Origin: an uncultured bacterium
Lineage (GTDB): Bacteria; CSSED10-310; CALFER01
Direction of reading: 5' to 3'
DNA length: 64,000 nucleotides
Assembly: GCA_937951895.1 (NCBI GenBank)
Contig: CALFER010000091.1
Span: forward strand, 62,001 to 126,000
The notes beneath the pieces were generated by a model that saw nothing but the letters and a program-made list of their open reading frames with translations, made no database searches and had not been told where the DNA came from. A program made the position numbers and the translations under genes. Below are positions 27,238 through 36,923 of this stretch, piece by piece (the first letter of the stretch is position 1; the number at the start of each line of letters is the position of its first letter).

Positions 27238-30200
27238 TCACTGTAACAACGCATCCGTCTGCGTCTGAGGCTCAGGACCCGTCTGCATGTCTGCGACAGT
27301 TCCCTTTTCCGAATCGAGCAGTTCGACATCCAGTCCGAGGGCTTGAAGCTCTTTGACCAGAACATTGAACGATTCCGGAACTCCGGGTTCCAGCATACTT
27401 TCTCCCTTGACGATCGCCTGATAGATGCGGGTTCTTCCCAGAACATCATCTGATTTGACCGTCAGCATTTCCTGGAGAGTATGCGCAGCCCCATAGCCTT
27501 CCAGCGCCCACACTTCCATTTCTCCGAATCGCTGCCCACCGAATTGAGCCTTGCCGCCGAGTGGTTGCTGGGTGACCAACGAGTATGGACCGATGGACCG
27601 AGCGTGAATTTTGTCATCGACGAGGTGAGCCAGTTTCAATATGTAAATATACCCGACAGTGACAGGCTGATCGAACGCTTCACCGGTTCGCCCGTCATAC
27701 AGGATTGTTTTACCATCCTCAGGCAATCCTGCCAGCTTCAGCATCTCGGATATCTCAGACTCGTTCGCGCCATCAAACACCGGAGTCGCCATATAGACGC
27801 CTTCTTTGAACGACTTCGCCAGCTCAACGAGCTCGTCATCCGAAATGACGTCGATGGTTTTCCCCAACTCGTGATTGGAGAACAGATGTTTGAGCATGTC
27901 GCGGAGGGTCTGCAAGCCGGACTTCTGATACTCTGAAACGAGTTGATTGATGCGTTGTCCCAACCCTTTTGCAGCCCATCCGAGATGTGTTTCGAGAATC
28001 TGGCCGACGTTCATTCGAGACGGAACGCCGAGAGGATTCAAAACGATCTCGATCGGCGTACCATCCGGAAGGAACGGCATGTCTTCGATCGGGACGATCT
28101 TGGAGATGACACCTTTGTTCCCGTGTCTCCCCGCCATCTTGTCTCCGACCTGAAGCTTCCGTTTCGTCGCGATGAAAACCTTTACGAGTTTTACGACGCC
28201 TGGGGGCAGTTCATCCCCGCGTTGCAAACGATTGACGCGCTCATCAAAAATCAGTTTGATGATATCGGCCTGTTCTTCCGTCCGTTTCTTGATTCGTTCG
28301 ATTTCGATGGCGACCTGAGATTGCTGAGACAACGGAATTCGCTCAACGAGAGCATCCGGGACTTTCGAGATCGATTTCAGGGTAATGACATTGTTTTTTG
28401 CGAACAGCAAGTCCCCGCTGACCGGATCATAAAAATCCTCACTGACCTTCTTACCGACGAACACTCTCCGAATCTTGTTGATCTCTTCATCACGGATAAT
28501 GGTGATTTCGTCTTCGTAATCCTTGCGGAGACGAGCCAGGTTTTCGTCTTCGATCATCTTGGAACGTTCGTCCTTTTCGATTCCTTTTCTCGAAAAGACA
28601 TTCACATCGATTACCGTTCCTTCGATACCCGGCGGCACCGTCAACGAAGCATCCCGAACATCACCGGCTTTTTCTCCGAATATCGCTCGCAGCAGCTTTT
28701 CTTCAGGCGTCAGTTGAGTTTCGCCTTTCGGAGTGATCTTTCCGACCAGCACATCACCGGCCTTGACTTCCGCACCAATCCGGATGATTCCGCTTTCATC
28801 GAGGTTCCGAAGCTGTTCTTCCGAGACATTCGGGATATCGCGTGTGATTTCTTCCGTACCAAGTTTTGTGTCGCGCGCTTCGATCTCAAACGATTCGATA
28901 TGGATCGACGTATAGAGATCTTCCTTGACGACTTTCTCCGAAATCAGGATGGCATCTTCGAAATTGTAGCCGTGCCATGGCATGAAGGCGACGAGGATGT
29001 TTCGTCCGAGAGCGAGTTCGCCGCTGTTGGTTGCCGGACCGTCCGCAATGATCTGACCGGCCTTGACGCGCTGTCCACGTTTCACGATCGGTCGCTGATT
29101 GATGCATGTGTTCTGATTCGATCGTTTGAACTTGGTCAGCGTGTAGATTTCGACCGGTGATTCCTGTGTAGGGGAATTGGGGTCGAGTGCTTCTTCGGAG
29201 CGCAGAATGATGCGGTTTGCGTTGACCGCTTCGATAATACCGGATCTGCGGGCTGTGACGACAACCCCGGTGTCCCGAACTGCAACATGCTCCATACCGG
29301 TGCCCACGACCGGAGCATCCGTTCGCAACAACGGTACCGCCTGCCGCTGCATATTCGAACCCATCAGCGCTCGGTTTGCATCGTCATGTTCCAGGAAGGG
29401 GACAAGGGAGGTCGATACTGACACGAGTTGCATCGGACTGATGTCCATGAAATCGACCTGATCGGGCGGGGCAAGTTTTGGTTCGCCTCCGTACCTGCAG
29501 GTAATCAACTCACCTTGCAGTTTCATTTCGGAATCGAACGGTGTGCTTGCTTGTGCGATATAGTATTTTCGATTACCGAGACTATTGAGTTCCTGATCTT
29601 CGTCCAGAGCGGTCAGATAATCGATATCGTCGGCTATTTTCTTATCGTGGACTCGCCGATAGGGTGTTTCGATGAAACCATGCGGAGTCACACGGGCAAA
29701 CGCAGACAGCGATACGATCAGACCGACATTGGGACCTTCCGGAGTCTCAATCGGGCATATACGTCCATAATGTGTGGAATGGACGTCACGAACTTCAAAT
29801 CCTGCTCGTTCGCGTGACAAACCTCCCGGACCGAGTGCAGAGAGGCGGCGTTTGTGCGTCAATTCCGCGAGCGGATTGGTCTGATCCATGAACTGACTGA
29901 GCTGACTCGATCCGAAGAATTCATTCAGAGCAGCGGAAACGGGTTTTGCATTGATCAGGTCGTGGGGCATGACGGCAGTCAGATCCTGGATGCTCATGCG
30001 CTCACGAATTGCCCGTTCCATTCGGACGAGTCCGATACGGAATTGATTTTGGAGCAGTTCACCGACGGCTCGAACACGTCGATTCCCGAGATGATCGATA
30101 TCATCGATGGTTCCATGTCCGTTTTTAAGCATCAGGAGGTATTTGACGACTCCGACGATATCTTCAGGAAGAAGGGTCCGTTGAGACATCGGGCTGTCAA

Positions 30201-31707
30201 CCCCGATCTTCTTGTTCAGTTTCAGACGACCGACTTCCGAAAGATCATAGTATTTTGCGTTATAGAACAGGCGCTCGAAGAGACTCGTCGCGCTTTCGGC
30301 AGTCAACGGATCACCGGGGCGGAGTCTTCGATAGATTTCTATCTGAGCCTCATCACGGCTCATGATCTTGTCTTTCGCCAGTGTTCCGTGGAGGGATGCT
30401 CCGACCGAGGAAGTTTCGACCGAAACCAACTCGAGTTCGGGAACTTTCAGTTCCTCGATCTTCTGACAATTCTCGTGTGTGATCTCCTCATTACATTCGA
30501 TGATGATCTCACCGGTCTCCAGGTTGACGACATCGGACAAAGAAATCTTTCCGATCAGATCCTGGACGGAATACTTGAGACGATCGATACCGGATTTCTT
30601 GAGATCCTTGACGGATTTTTTCGAGAATTTCTTATCCATCTTGAGGAGAATTTTACCGGGCGCTTTCGGATCCTCGATGTCCCACGGGATTCGCTCACCG
30701 ATCAGACTCTGATCAACATCACGAAAGTAATGATCGCCTTCCCGGATGAGGACATCAGGGGTATAGAACAGCTTCAGAATCTCTTCGTCGTTCTCGTACC
30801 CGAGCGCTCTTAAAAGGATGGTGCTCAGAAGCTTCCGCTTGCGATCGATGCGTACGAACAGCAGATCGTTGATATCGAATTCGAATTCGATCCAGGAGCC
30901 GCGATAAGGGATAATTCGAGCGGAATAGAGCAATTTCCCGGAAGTGTGTCCTTTCCCCTTATCATGCTTGAAGAATACGCCGGGGGACCGGTGCATCTGA
31001 CTAACAATGACCCGCTCCGTACCGTTGATGATGAACGTTCCCTTATCGCCGATACGGATACGTCCGGTCCGGTCCTGAAGGATATCCGTCATCAACGGCA
31101 ACTCGCCGAGATACACTTCCTGCTCTTTGATATCGCGAATCGAGCGCGCTTCGGAATTGGCATCCTCGTCCCAGACGACCAGACGAACAATGACTTTCAG
31201 AGGCGCAGAGAATGTCATGCCGCGTTGTTTACATTCGTCAACGGTATATTTGAGTTTGAGCTCGACTCGTTTTTCGCAATGATCACACGTGATGTATTTG
31301 GGCATACTACCGCAATGAGGGCATGCTCCCGGGTCCTGATGTTCCTCGCGAAGCTTCAGCAGATCACCGACTCCTTCGTGATTCCCGCAGGCGCACCGCC
31401 AGCGATAGCGGTTTTGCATACCCTTTGTCTTACCGCAACTGCATTCCCAAGTACCGATTTCGTATGACACGAATTCGAGAGACGCGGTTTTATTGAAATT
31501 GGTGATTGGGAAGACTTCCTTGAAGACTTCCTGCATTCCGACCGGTTTGCGGTCTTCGGGCAGCATATCCATCTGTAGATACGCTTCGAACGAAACCTGC
31601 TGGATTTCCAGCAGGTTCGGGATGGGGATCACCGATCCAATTTTTCCGAAATCACGTCGAATTCGAGGTGCATCGAATGATTGGGAGACAACATTCCTTA
31701 CAGTCAT
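27238..31707 (-). CDS. rpoB: DNA-directed RNA polymerase beta subunit with Cys-rich insertion
   Basis: Beta forms the second large jaw of RNA polymerase and binds rifampicin. The 1,489-residue product has the rifampicin region in wild-type form (SQLSQFMDQTNPLAELTHKRRLSALGPGGL), so sensitivity is expected. It also has the GDKMAGRHGNKGVIS lysine motif and the C-terminal FGEMEVWALEGYGA segment. Residues about 86-152, between LEFVSYEIG and KYTVDECKQRGMTFSAPL, form an insertion that most beta subunits lack. It carries Cys89, 91, 105, 107, 129, 132, 141 and 144. The gene lies in the standard rplL-rpoB-rpoC order with a 64-base gap after rplL. Confidence 0.98.
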   Translation of the reverse strand: MTVRNVVSQSFDAPRIRRDFGKIGSVIPIPNLLEIQQVSFEAYLQMDMLPEDRKPVGMQEVFKEVFPITNFNKTASLEFVSYEIGTWECSCGKTKGMQNRYRWRCACGNHEGVGDLLKLREEHQDPGACPHCGSMPKYITCDHCEKRVELKLKYTVDECKQRGMTFSAPLKVIVRLVVWDEDANSEARSIRDIKEQEVYLGELPLMTDILQDRTGRIRIGDKGTFIINGTERVIVSQMHRSPGVFFKHDKGKGHTSGKLLYSARIIPYRGSWIEFEFDINDLLFVRIDRKRKLLSTILLRALGYENDEEILKLFYTPDVLIREGDHYFRDVDQSLIGERIPWDIEDPKAPGKILLKMDKKFSKKSVKDLKKSGIDRLKYSVQDLIGKISLSDVVNLETGEIIIECNEEITHENCQKIEELKVPELELVSVETSSVGASLHGTLAKDKIMSRDEAQIEIYRRLRPGDPLTAESATSLFERLFYNAKYYDLSEVGRLKLNKKIGVDSPMSQRTLLPEDIVGVVKYLLMLKNGHGTIDDIDHLGNRRVRAVGELLQNQFRIGLVRMERAIRERMSIQDLTAVMPHDLINAKPVSAALNEFFGSSQLSQFMDQTNPLAELTHKRRLSALGPGGLSRERAGFEVRDVHSTHYGRICPIETPEGPNVGLIVSLSAFARVTPHGFIETPYRRVHDKKIADDIDYLTALDEDQELNSLGNRKYYIAQASTPFDSEMKLQGELITCRYGGEPKLAPPDQVDFMDISPMQLVSVSTSLVPFLEHDDANRALMGSNMQRQAVPLLRTDAPVVGTGMEHVAVRDTGVVVTARRSGIIEAVNANRIILRSEEALDPNSPTQESPVEIYTLTKFKRSNQNTCINQRPIVKRGQRVKAGQIIADGPATNSGELALGRNILVAFMPWHGYNFEDAILISEKVVKEDLYTSIHIESFEIEARDTKLGTEEITRDIPNVSEEQLRNLDESGIIRIGAEVKAGDVLVGKITPKGETQLTPEEKLLRAIFGEKAGDVRDASLTVPPGIEGTVIDVNVFSRKGIEKDERSKMIEDENLARLRKDYEDEITIIRDEEINKIRRVFVGKKVSEDFYDPVSGDLLFAKNNVITLKSISKVPDALVERIPLSQQSQVAIEIERIKKRTEEQADIIKLIFDERVNRLQRGDELPPGVVKLVKVFIATKRKLQVGDKMAGRHGNKGVISKIVPIEDMPFLPDGTPIEIVLNPLGVPSRMNVGQILETHLGWAAKGLGQRINQLVSEYQKSGLQTLRDMLKHLFSNHELGKTIDVISDDELVELAKSFKEGVYMATPVFDGANESEISEMLKLAGLPEDGKTILYDGRTGEAFDQPVTVGYIYILKLAHLVDDKIHARSIGPYSLVTQQPLGGKAQFGGQRFGEMEVWALEGYGAAHTLQEMLTVKSDDVLGRTRIYQAIVKGESMLEPGVPESFNVLVKELQALGLDVELLDSEKGTVADMQTGPEPQTQTDALLQ

Positions 31708-31738
31708 GTATGCCCTTTCTTGGAATGAATTCCCAGTT

Positions 31739-31750
31739 CTCCACGTGGAG
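31739..31750. repeat. Perfect inverted repeat in the rplL-rpoB gap
   Basis: The 12-base palindrome CTCCACGTGGAG lies in the 64 bases between rplL and rpoB. No T-run follows, so it is not a complete terminator. In E. coli this junction carries an attenuator and an RNase III site; the same role here is only an inference. Confidence 0.45.
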
Positions 31751-31771
31751 TAACCCAGCGGAAAACATTAT

Positions 31772-32161
31772 TTACTTAACGTTGATCTGAGCACCGGCTT
31801 CTTCGAGTTTTGCTTTGATGCTATCGGCTTCCTGTTTGCTGACACCTTCTTTGACCGGTTTCGGCACGGCGTCAACAAGGTCTTTGGCTTCTTTCAGCCC
31901 CAAGCCGGTAATCTCGCGGACCACTTTGATGACCTGAATTTTCTTGTCACCGAATCCGACCAATTCAACTGTGAATTCGGTTTGTTCTGCTGCTGCTTCG
32001 GGAGCGGCGGCGGCGGTGGCCATGGGCATGGCTGCGACTGCGACCGGAGCGGCGGCGGATACACCGTAACGATCTTCCATTTCCTTGATGAGTGTCGACA
32101 TCTCAAGGATGGTAAGATTATCAACGAAATCGAAAAACTGTTCCTTGGTAATGGGTGCCAT
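31772..32161 (-). CDS. rplL: 50S ribosomal protein L7/L12
   Basis: L7/L12 forms the flexible stalk that recruits translation factors. I chose ATG 32161 (MAPITKEQFFDFV) because GGAGG is eight bases upstream; the frame is open 12 codons further. The 129-residue product has the N-terminal dimer domain, an Ala/Pro-rich hinge (about residues 37-60) and the conserved C-terminal domain (KIQVIKVVREITGLGLKEAKDLVDAVPKPVKEGV). Confidence 0.97.
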   Translation of the reverse strand: MAPITKEQFFDFVDNLTILEMSTLIKEMEDRYGVSAAAPVAVAAMPMATAAAAPEAAAEQTEFTVELVGFGDKKIQVIKVVREITGLGLKEAKDLVDAVPKPVKEGVSKQEADSIKAKLEEAGAQINVK

Positions 32162-32202
32162 TTCTTTATCCTCCGATATGAGTGAGTTAACAGTCAAACA
32201 GG

Positions 32203-32724
32203 TTACGACTCTGATTTAGAGTCTTTGATTGCGGTCATAACGTTAAAGAAACCGGAAACGGTTCCTGACATCACACGGGCGAATGCTTCTGCGGGGGCCT
32301 TGATCGTGCCCATCAACTGTGAGAGCAGGACATTGCGCGAGGGCATCTTGGCGAGTTTGGGGATATCGGTTGGAGAGAACACGGTATTTTCGAAGATTGC
32401 GGCCTTGTATTGGAGTTTTTTCGTGCTCTTGAGGAACTCCTCGAGAGCTTTGATGCCGTCGATGGCTTCTCGTTTACTGATGGCCGCGATGGTAGGACCG
32501 GACATATAGGATTCGAGTTTTTCGACGGATGTTCCTCGTGAAGCAATGATAGAGAGGGTATTTTTAAGAACCTTCACGTCAACGGCGGAATCCCGCAACT
32601 TGCGTCTCAAATCCGTCATCTCCGCCACAGTCACTCCGCTGAACTGAAGAAGGACTGTCGATTTTGCAGCGGAGAAGTCAGCATGCAGTTGCGATATGAG
32701 ATTTTCTTTATCTAGGCGTTTCAC
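32203..32724 (-). CDS. rplJ: 50S ribosomal protein L10
   Basis: L10 anchors the L7/L12 dimers on 23S rRNA. The 173-residue product has the N-terminal RNA-binding domain (STVLLQFSGVTVAEMTDLRRKLRDS) and a C-terminal helix for L12 binding. GTG 32724 is the likely start. Only 35 bases separate it from rplA, too little for the long autoregulatory leader known from E. coli. Confidence 0.95.
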   Translation of the reverse strand: MKRLDKENLISQLHADFSAAKSTVLLQFSGVTVAEMTDLRRKLRDSAVDVKVLKNTLSIIASRGTSVEKLESYMSGPTIAAISKREAIDGIKALEEFLKSTKKLQYKAAIFENTVFSPTDIPKLAKMPSRNVLLSQLMGTIKAPAEAFARVMSGTVSGFFNVMTAIKDSKSES

Positions 32725-32759
32725 GTTCGGTTATCCTTTCCAGATAAACGCTAATGAAT

Positions 32760-33464
32760 CTATCGAAACAGATTCATTATCTGGTTAACGTCCAATTTCA
32801 AACCGACACCCATTGTCGTGGACATCGTGGCGCTCTTGACATAGGTGCCTTTCGCGGTCGCCGGTTTTAACTTCAGAATCATTTCGATCAATGCCTTGCT
32901 GTTCTCGAGGATCATACTCTGGTCGAAAGAAATTTTCCCGATGGCTGCATGAACGATACCGGTCTTATCCACTTTAAAAGAAATTTTACCGGCTTTGATC
33001 TCTTTGATCGCTTTGGCGACTTCGAGCGTAACGGTTCCTGTTTTGGGGTTCGGCATCAAGCCTCGTGGACCCAGGATTTTTCCAAGACGCCCGACTTTTC
33101 CCATCATGTCCGGTGTGGCGACGGCGATATCAAAATCGAACCATCCGCCCTGGACTTTTTCGACGAGATCGTCGGCTCCGACTTCGTCAGCTCCGGCTTC
33201 CTTCGCTTCGGCGATTTTTTCACCGGATGCGAACACGATGACGCGTTTCGTTTTCCCGGTTCCGTGAGGGAGAACGACGGTGCCGCGAACGATCTGGTCT
33301 GCGTGTCGGGGATTCACGCCCAGGCGCATGGCCACATCGACGCTTTCATCGAATTTCGAGTATTTGTTGTCTTTCAGAAATGCGATTGCCTCTTCGAGCA
33401 AATAGACATCTTTGTCTTTTGCTTTGGCCTTGACGGCCAGGTACTTTTTCCCATGAGATGCCAT
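32760..33464 (-). CDS. rplA: 50S ribosomal protein L1
   Basis: L1 forms the mobile stalk at the E site and represses the L11 operon in several bacteria. The 234-residue sequence shows VDVAMRLGVNPRHADQIVRGTVVLPHGTGK and KILGPRGLMPNPKTGTVT. It follows rplK by 52 bases. Confidence 0.97.
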   Translation of the reverse strand: MASHGKKYLAVKAKAKDKDVYLLEEAIAFLKDNKYSKFDESVDVAMRLGVNPRHADQIVRGTVVLPHGTGKTKRVIVFASGEKIAEAKEAGADEVGADDLVEKVQGGWFDFDIAVATPDMMGKVGRLGKILGPRGLMPNPKTGTVTLEVAKAIKEIKAGKISFKVDKTGIVHAAIGKISFDQSMILENSKALIEMILKLKPATAKGTYVKSATMSTTMGVGLKLDVNQIMNLFR

Positions 33465-33516
33465 TGAGACCTCCTGTGGTATAACGTCTCGATCACGAGA
33501 CTCCCACGATAATCAA

Positions 33517-33945
33517 TTAATCAACGACTTCGATACCCATGCTTCGGGCTGTACCGGCAATAGTCCGAATGGCAGCTTCGAGGGAAACCGCATTGAGATC
33601 GGACATTTTTTTGCGGGCGATTTCTTCCACCTGTTTCATGGATATCTTGGCGACTTTTTCCTGTTTCGGGTTGGCGGACGCCTTCGCGATTCCGACCGCC
33701 TGTTTTATGAGGACCGAGGCGGGAGGGGTTTTTGTAACGAATGTAAATGAGCGATCGGCGTAGATTGTGATGAGCACGGGGATCGTGATGCCGGAATCAA
33801 GTCCCTGGGTGCGGGCATTGAACGCTTTGCAGAATTCCATGATATTGACGCCGTGCTGTCCAAGTGCCGGGCCGACCGGGGGTGATGGAGTTGCCTGTCC
33901 GGCCGGGCATTGAAGTTTGACTTGAGCGACTACTTTTTTAGCCAT
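33517..33945 (-). CDS. rplK: 50S ribosomal protein L11
   Basis: L11 forms the base of the factor-binding stalk and is needed for RelA activation and thiopeptide binding. The 142-residue product shows LQCPAGQATPSPPVGPALGQHGVNIMEFCKAFN and the C-terminal IRTIAGTARSMGIEV. AGGAGG-like GGAGGTT precedes the ATG. Confidence 0.97.
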   Translation of the reverse strand: MAKKVVAQVKLQCPAGQATPSPPVGPALGQHGVNIMEFCKAFNARTQGLDSGITIPVLITIYADRSFTFVTKTPPASVLIKQAVGIAKASANPKQEKVAKISMKQVEEIARKKMSDLNAVSLEAAIRTIAGTARSMGIEVVD

Positions 33946-33979
33946 TATAACCTCCAGCCATCATCTACTAGATGGCGTA

Positions 33980-34510
33980 TCAGGCACTTTCTACCTGAGA
34001 AAAATCCACATCGACGGCAGTTGCCCGTCCGAAAATACTTACCATTACCTTCAAACGGCTCTTTTCCTGATTGACTTCTTCAACGACCCCGTTGAAATTT
34101 GCGAACGCGCCCTCCGTGATTCGAACGCGCTCACCCTTTTGGAACCGGATACGGGGTTTCGGTTTTTCGATTCCGGCCTGCATCTGCTGAATGATGTTTT
34201 CGACGTCGGAGTCCGCGAGAGGCGCGGGTTTCTGTCCTGAACTGATGAATCCAGTAACTTTGGGTGTGTTTTTTACCAGGTACCAGAGTTCATCAGACAT
34301 ATCCATATGGATAAGAATATAGCCGGGGAAAAAGCTTTTCTGGCTGATTTCCTTGCGGCCTTTTTTAAAATCGACAACGTTTTCCATCGGGATCAGGATC
34401 TGGTCGATTTTTTCGTGCAGAGCATTGGCTTTGATTTGCTGTTCGAGATGCGCACGAACTTTTTCCTCAAATCCAGAATAAACATGGACGGCGTACCATT
34501 TTTTCGCCAT
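33980..34510 (-). CDS. nusG: Transcription elongation/antitermination factor NusG
   Basis: NusG binds the RNA polymerase clamp and links transcription to Rho or ribosomes. I chose ATG 34510 with AAGGAG six bases upstream; it gives 176 residues. The NGN domain (KKWYAVHVYSGFEEKVRAHLEQQI, FFPGYILIHMDM) and the KOW domain (FQKGERVRITEGAFANFNGVVEEVN) are both complete. It lies between secE and rplK. Confidence 0.97.
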   Translation of the reverse strand: MAKKWYAVHVYSGFEEKVRAHLEQQIKANALHEKIDQILIPMENVVDFKKGRKEISQKSFFPGYILIHMDMSDELWYLVKNTPKVTGFISSGQKPAPLADSDVENIIQQMQAGIEKPKPRIRFQKGERVRITEGAFANFNGVVEEVNQEKSRLKVMVSIFGRATAVDVDFSQVESA

Positions 34511-34541
34511 CAAAAACTCCTTGAAAGCAAGTTCCGGTCGC

Positions 34542-34901
34542 TCAATTGGACTTATAGACCCAGAGCAGCAGGAAAACGAAGATCGCGAAGGTCGCGAAGG
34601 TCATCATGCCGGCGTTACCCGCGAGAGCAGGCTGGATACCTCTTGCGAGGATAAAATCGACGATACCGAGATAGACGCTGATAAGGACGGTCGCGGAGAG
34701 CAGAGCGATCGTGGAGCTACTGACTTCCTTTCGGGACGGCCAGGTAACTTTTTTCATTTCCGCGAGGACTTCCTGAAAGAAGACGATCCAGCCGTCGATC
34801 ATCCCTTTGGCTTTTGATGTTTTAACGGATGAATCTTTCGAGCGAGGTTTGATCGCCTTGTCTTTTGTGGCGGTTTGGTTTTTTTCGATATCTTTCGCCA
34901 T
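34542..34901 (-). CDS. secE: Preprotein translocase subunit SecE, two predicted membrane helices
   Basis: SecE clamps the SecY channel. I chose ATG 34901, because the upstream open frame runs into tRNA-Trp. The 119-residue product has a charged N-terminal stretch (1-33), the conserved amphipathic region with VTWPSRKEV (52-60) and a membrane helix (about 63-85). A second hydrophobic segment (about 98-116, MTFATFAIFVFLLLWVY) lies where most single-helix SecE proteins have already ended. Confidence 0.93.
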   Translation of the reverse strand: MAKDIEKNQTATKDKAIKPRSKDSSVKTSKAKGMIDGWIVFFQEVLAEMKKVTWPSRKEVSSSTIALLSATVLISVYLGIVDFILARGIQPALAGNAGMMTFATFAIFVFLLLWVYKSN

Positions 34902-34958
34902 ACAACCTTGCCTTTGAGTGCCGATTTCGAGAATCGGCCGGATATTAATAAGAAAGAA

Positions 34959-35031
34959 CAGGCCAGGAGGGACTCGAACCCCCAACATCCGGATTTGGAG
35001 TCCGGCGCTCTGCCATTAGAGCTACTGGCCT
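34959..35031 (-). tRNA. trnW: tRNA-Trp (CCA anticodon)
   Basis: The 73-base cloverleaf has a seven-pair acceptor stem (AGGCCAG with CTGGCCT). The anticodon loop CTCCAAA between CCGGA and TCCGG gives anticodon CCA, and the T-loop GGTTCGAGTCC is present. The discriminator is G and no CCA tail is encoded. It lies between rpmG and secE. Confidence 0.96.
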
Positions 35032-35076
35032 ATTCTTAATGTACATGCGCAACTCGACGCACCGGGAGCAGATCGC

Positions 35077-35226
35077 TTACTTCACCTGCTTGTGTTCAGT
35101 GTGTTTCCTGCAGAACGGGCAGAACTTTCTGACCACAAGTTTATCAGGTGTTTTTTTACGATTCCGCGTGCCGGTATAATTCCGTTGTTTGCACTCACCA
35201 CACGCAATCTGAATGTTGTCTCTCAT
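35077..35226 (-). CDS. rpmG: 50S ribosomal protein L33 (zinc-binding form)
   Basis: This 49-residue gene was read from the minus strand. The product begins MRDNIQIACGECKQRNY and has the zinc ligands Cys9, Cys12, Cys36 and Cys39 (FCPFCRKHTEHKQ). It lies 18 bases after the tuf stop and before tRNA-Trp. L33 near the secE gene is the ancestral order. Confidence 0.95.
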   Translation of the reverse strand: MRDNIQIACGECKQRNYTGTRNRKKTPDKLVVRKFCPFCRKHTEHKQVK

Positions 35227-35244
35227 GAAACTCACTCCAGTAAT

Positions 35245-36450
<1,206 letters not shown>

Positions 36451-36512
36451 AACCACTCCTCCACTGCTATTAGGAGCATCAGCGAATCCGCCCCTTGGTT
36501 CCCGACATTGTT

Positions 36513-36585
36513 AGCCCACGACCGGGCTCGAACCGGTGACCTCCTCCTTACCAAGGAGGTGCTCTACCTACTGAGCTACGTGGGC
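36513..36585 (-). tRNA. trnT: tRNA-Thr (GGT anticodon)
   Basis: The cloverleaf has a GCCCACG/CGTGGGC acceptor stem. The anticodon arm CCTCC-TTGGTAA-GGAGG gives anticodon GGT, and the T-loop GGTTCGAGCCC is present. No CCA tail is encoded. It is the last tRNA before tuf. Confidence 0.96.
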
Positions 36586-36598
36586 AACTCAGAAAACA

Positions 36599-36671
36599 AG
36601 CGGGAAACGGGGCTTGAACCCGCGACCCTCAGCTTGGAAGGCTGATGCTCTACCGACTGAGCTATTCCCGC
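36599..36671 (-). tRNA. trnG: tRNA-Gly (TCC anticodon)
   Basis: The acceptor stem is GCGGGAA/TTCCCGC. The anticodon arm TCAGC-CTTCCAA-GCTGA gives anticodon TCC, and the T-loop is GGTTCAAGCCC. No CCA tail is encoded. Thirteen bases separate it from tRNA-Thr(GGT). Confidence 0.96.
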
Positions 36672-36690
36672 GGAAGCATTGCTGCTTCGA

Positions 36691-36773
36691 TGGGGAGAGA
36701 AGGAATCGAACCTTCGAAGGCGTCTGCCAACAGATTTACAGTCTGCCCCCTTTGACCTCTTGGGTATCTCCCC
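36691..36773 (-). tRNA. trnY: tRNA-Tyr (GTA anticodon)
   Basis: This 83-base type II tRNA has a long variable arm (about GGCAGACGCC). The acceptor stem is GGGGAGA/TCTCCCC and the anticodon loop CTGTAAA gives GTA. The discriminator is A and no CCA is encoded. Confidence 0.96.
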
Positions 36774-36794
36774 GAACAGCGAACTTCACTTCCA

Positions 36795-36867
36795 AGCTGG
36801 CGAAGGGATTTGAACCCCCGACCTAGTGATTACAAATCACTTGCTCTACCAGCTGAGCTACGCCAGC
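36795..36867 (-). tRNA. trnT: tRNA-Thr (TGT anticodon)
   Basis: The acceptor stem is GCTGGCG/CGCCAGC. The anticodon arm AGTGA-TTTGTAA-TCACT gives TGT, and the T-loop GGTTCAAATCC is normal. It is the first gene of the tRNA-tuf transcript. No CCA is encoded. Confidence 0.96.
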
Positions 36868-36881
36868 CAGGCAAAGTCAAA

Positions 36882-36909
36882 AGCTTAATTGTTTGCGGAT
36901 GAAAGTCAA
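36882..36909 (-). promoter_or_regulatory. Promoter of the tRNA-Thr-Tyr-Gly-Thr-tuf transcript
   Basis: On the minus strand TTGACT (36904-36909), a 16-base spacer and TAAGCT (36882-36887) lie 14 bases before the first tRNA. The -10 hexamer is the same as that proposed for rpsL. Confidence 0.7.
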
Positions 36910-36923
36910 GGAAAAAGTTTCTG

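Noticed and set aside
27943..29160. Open frame of 405 codons on the plus strand inside rpoB
   Set aside because: It is a shadow of the conserved rpoB sequence on the other strand.
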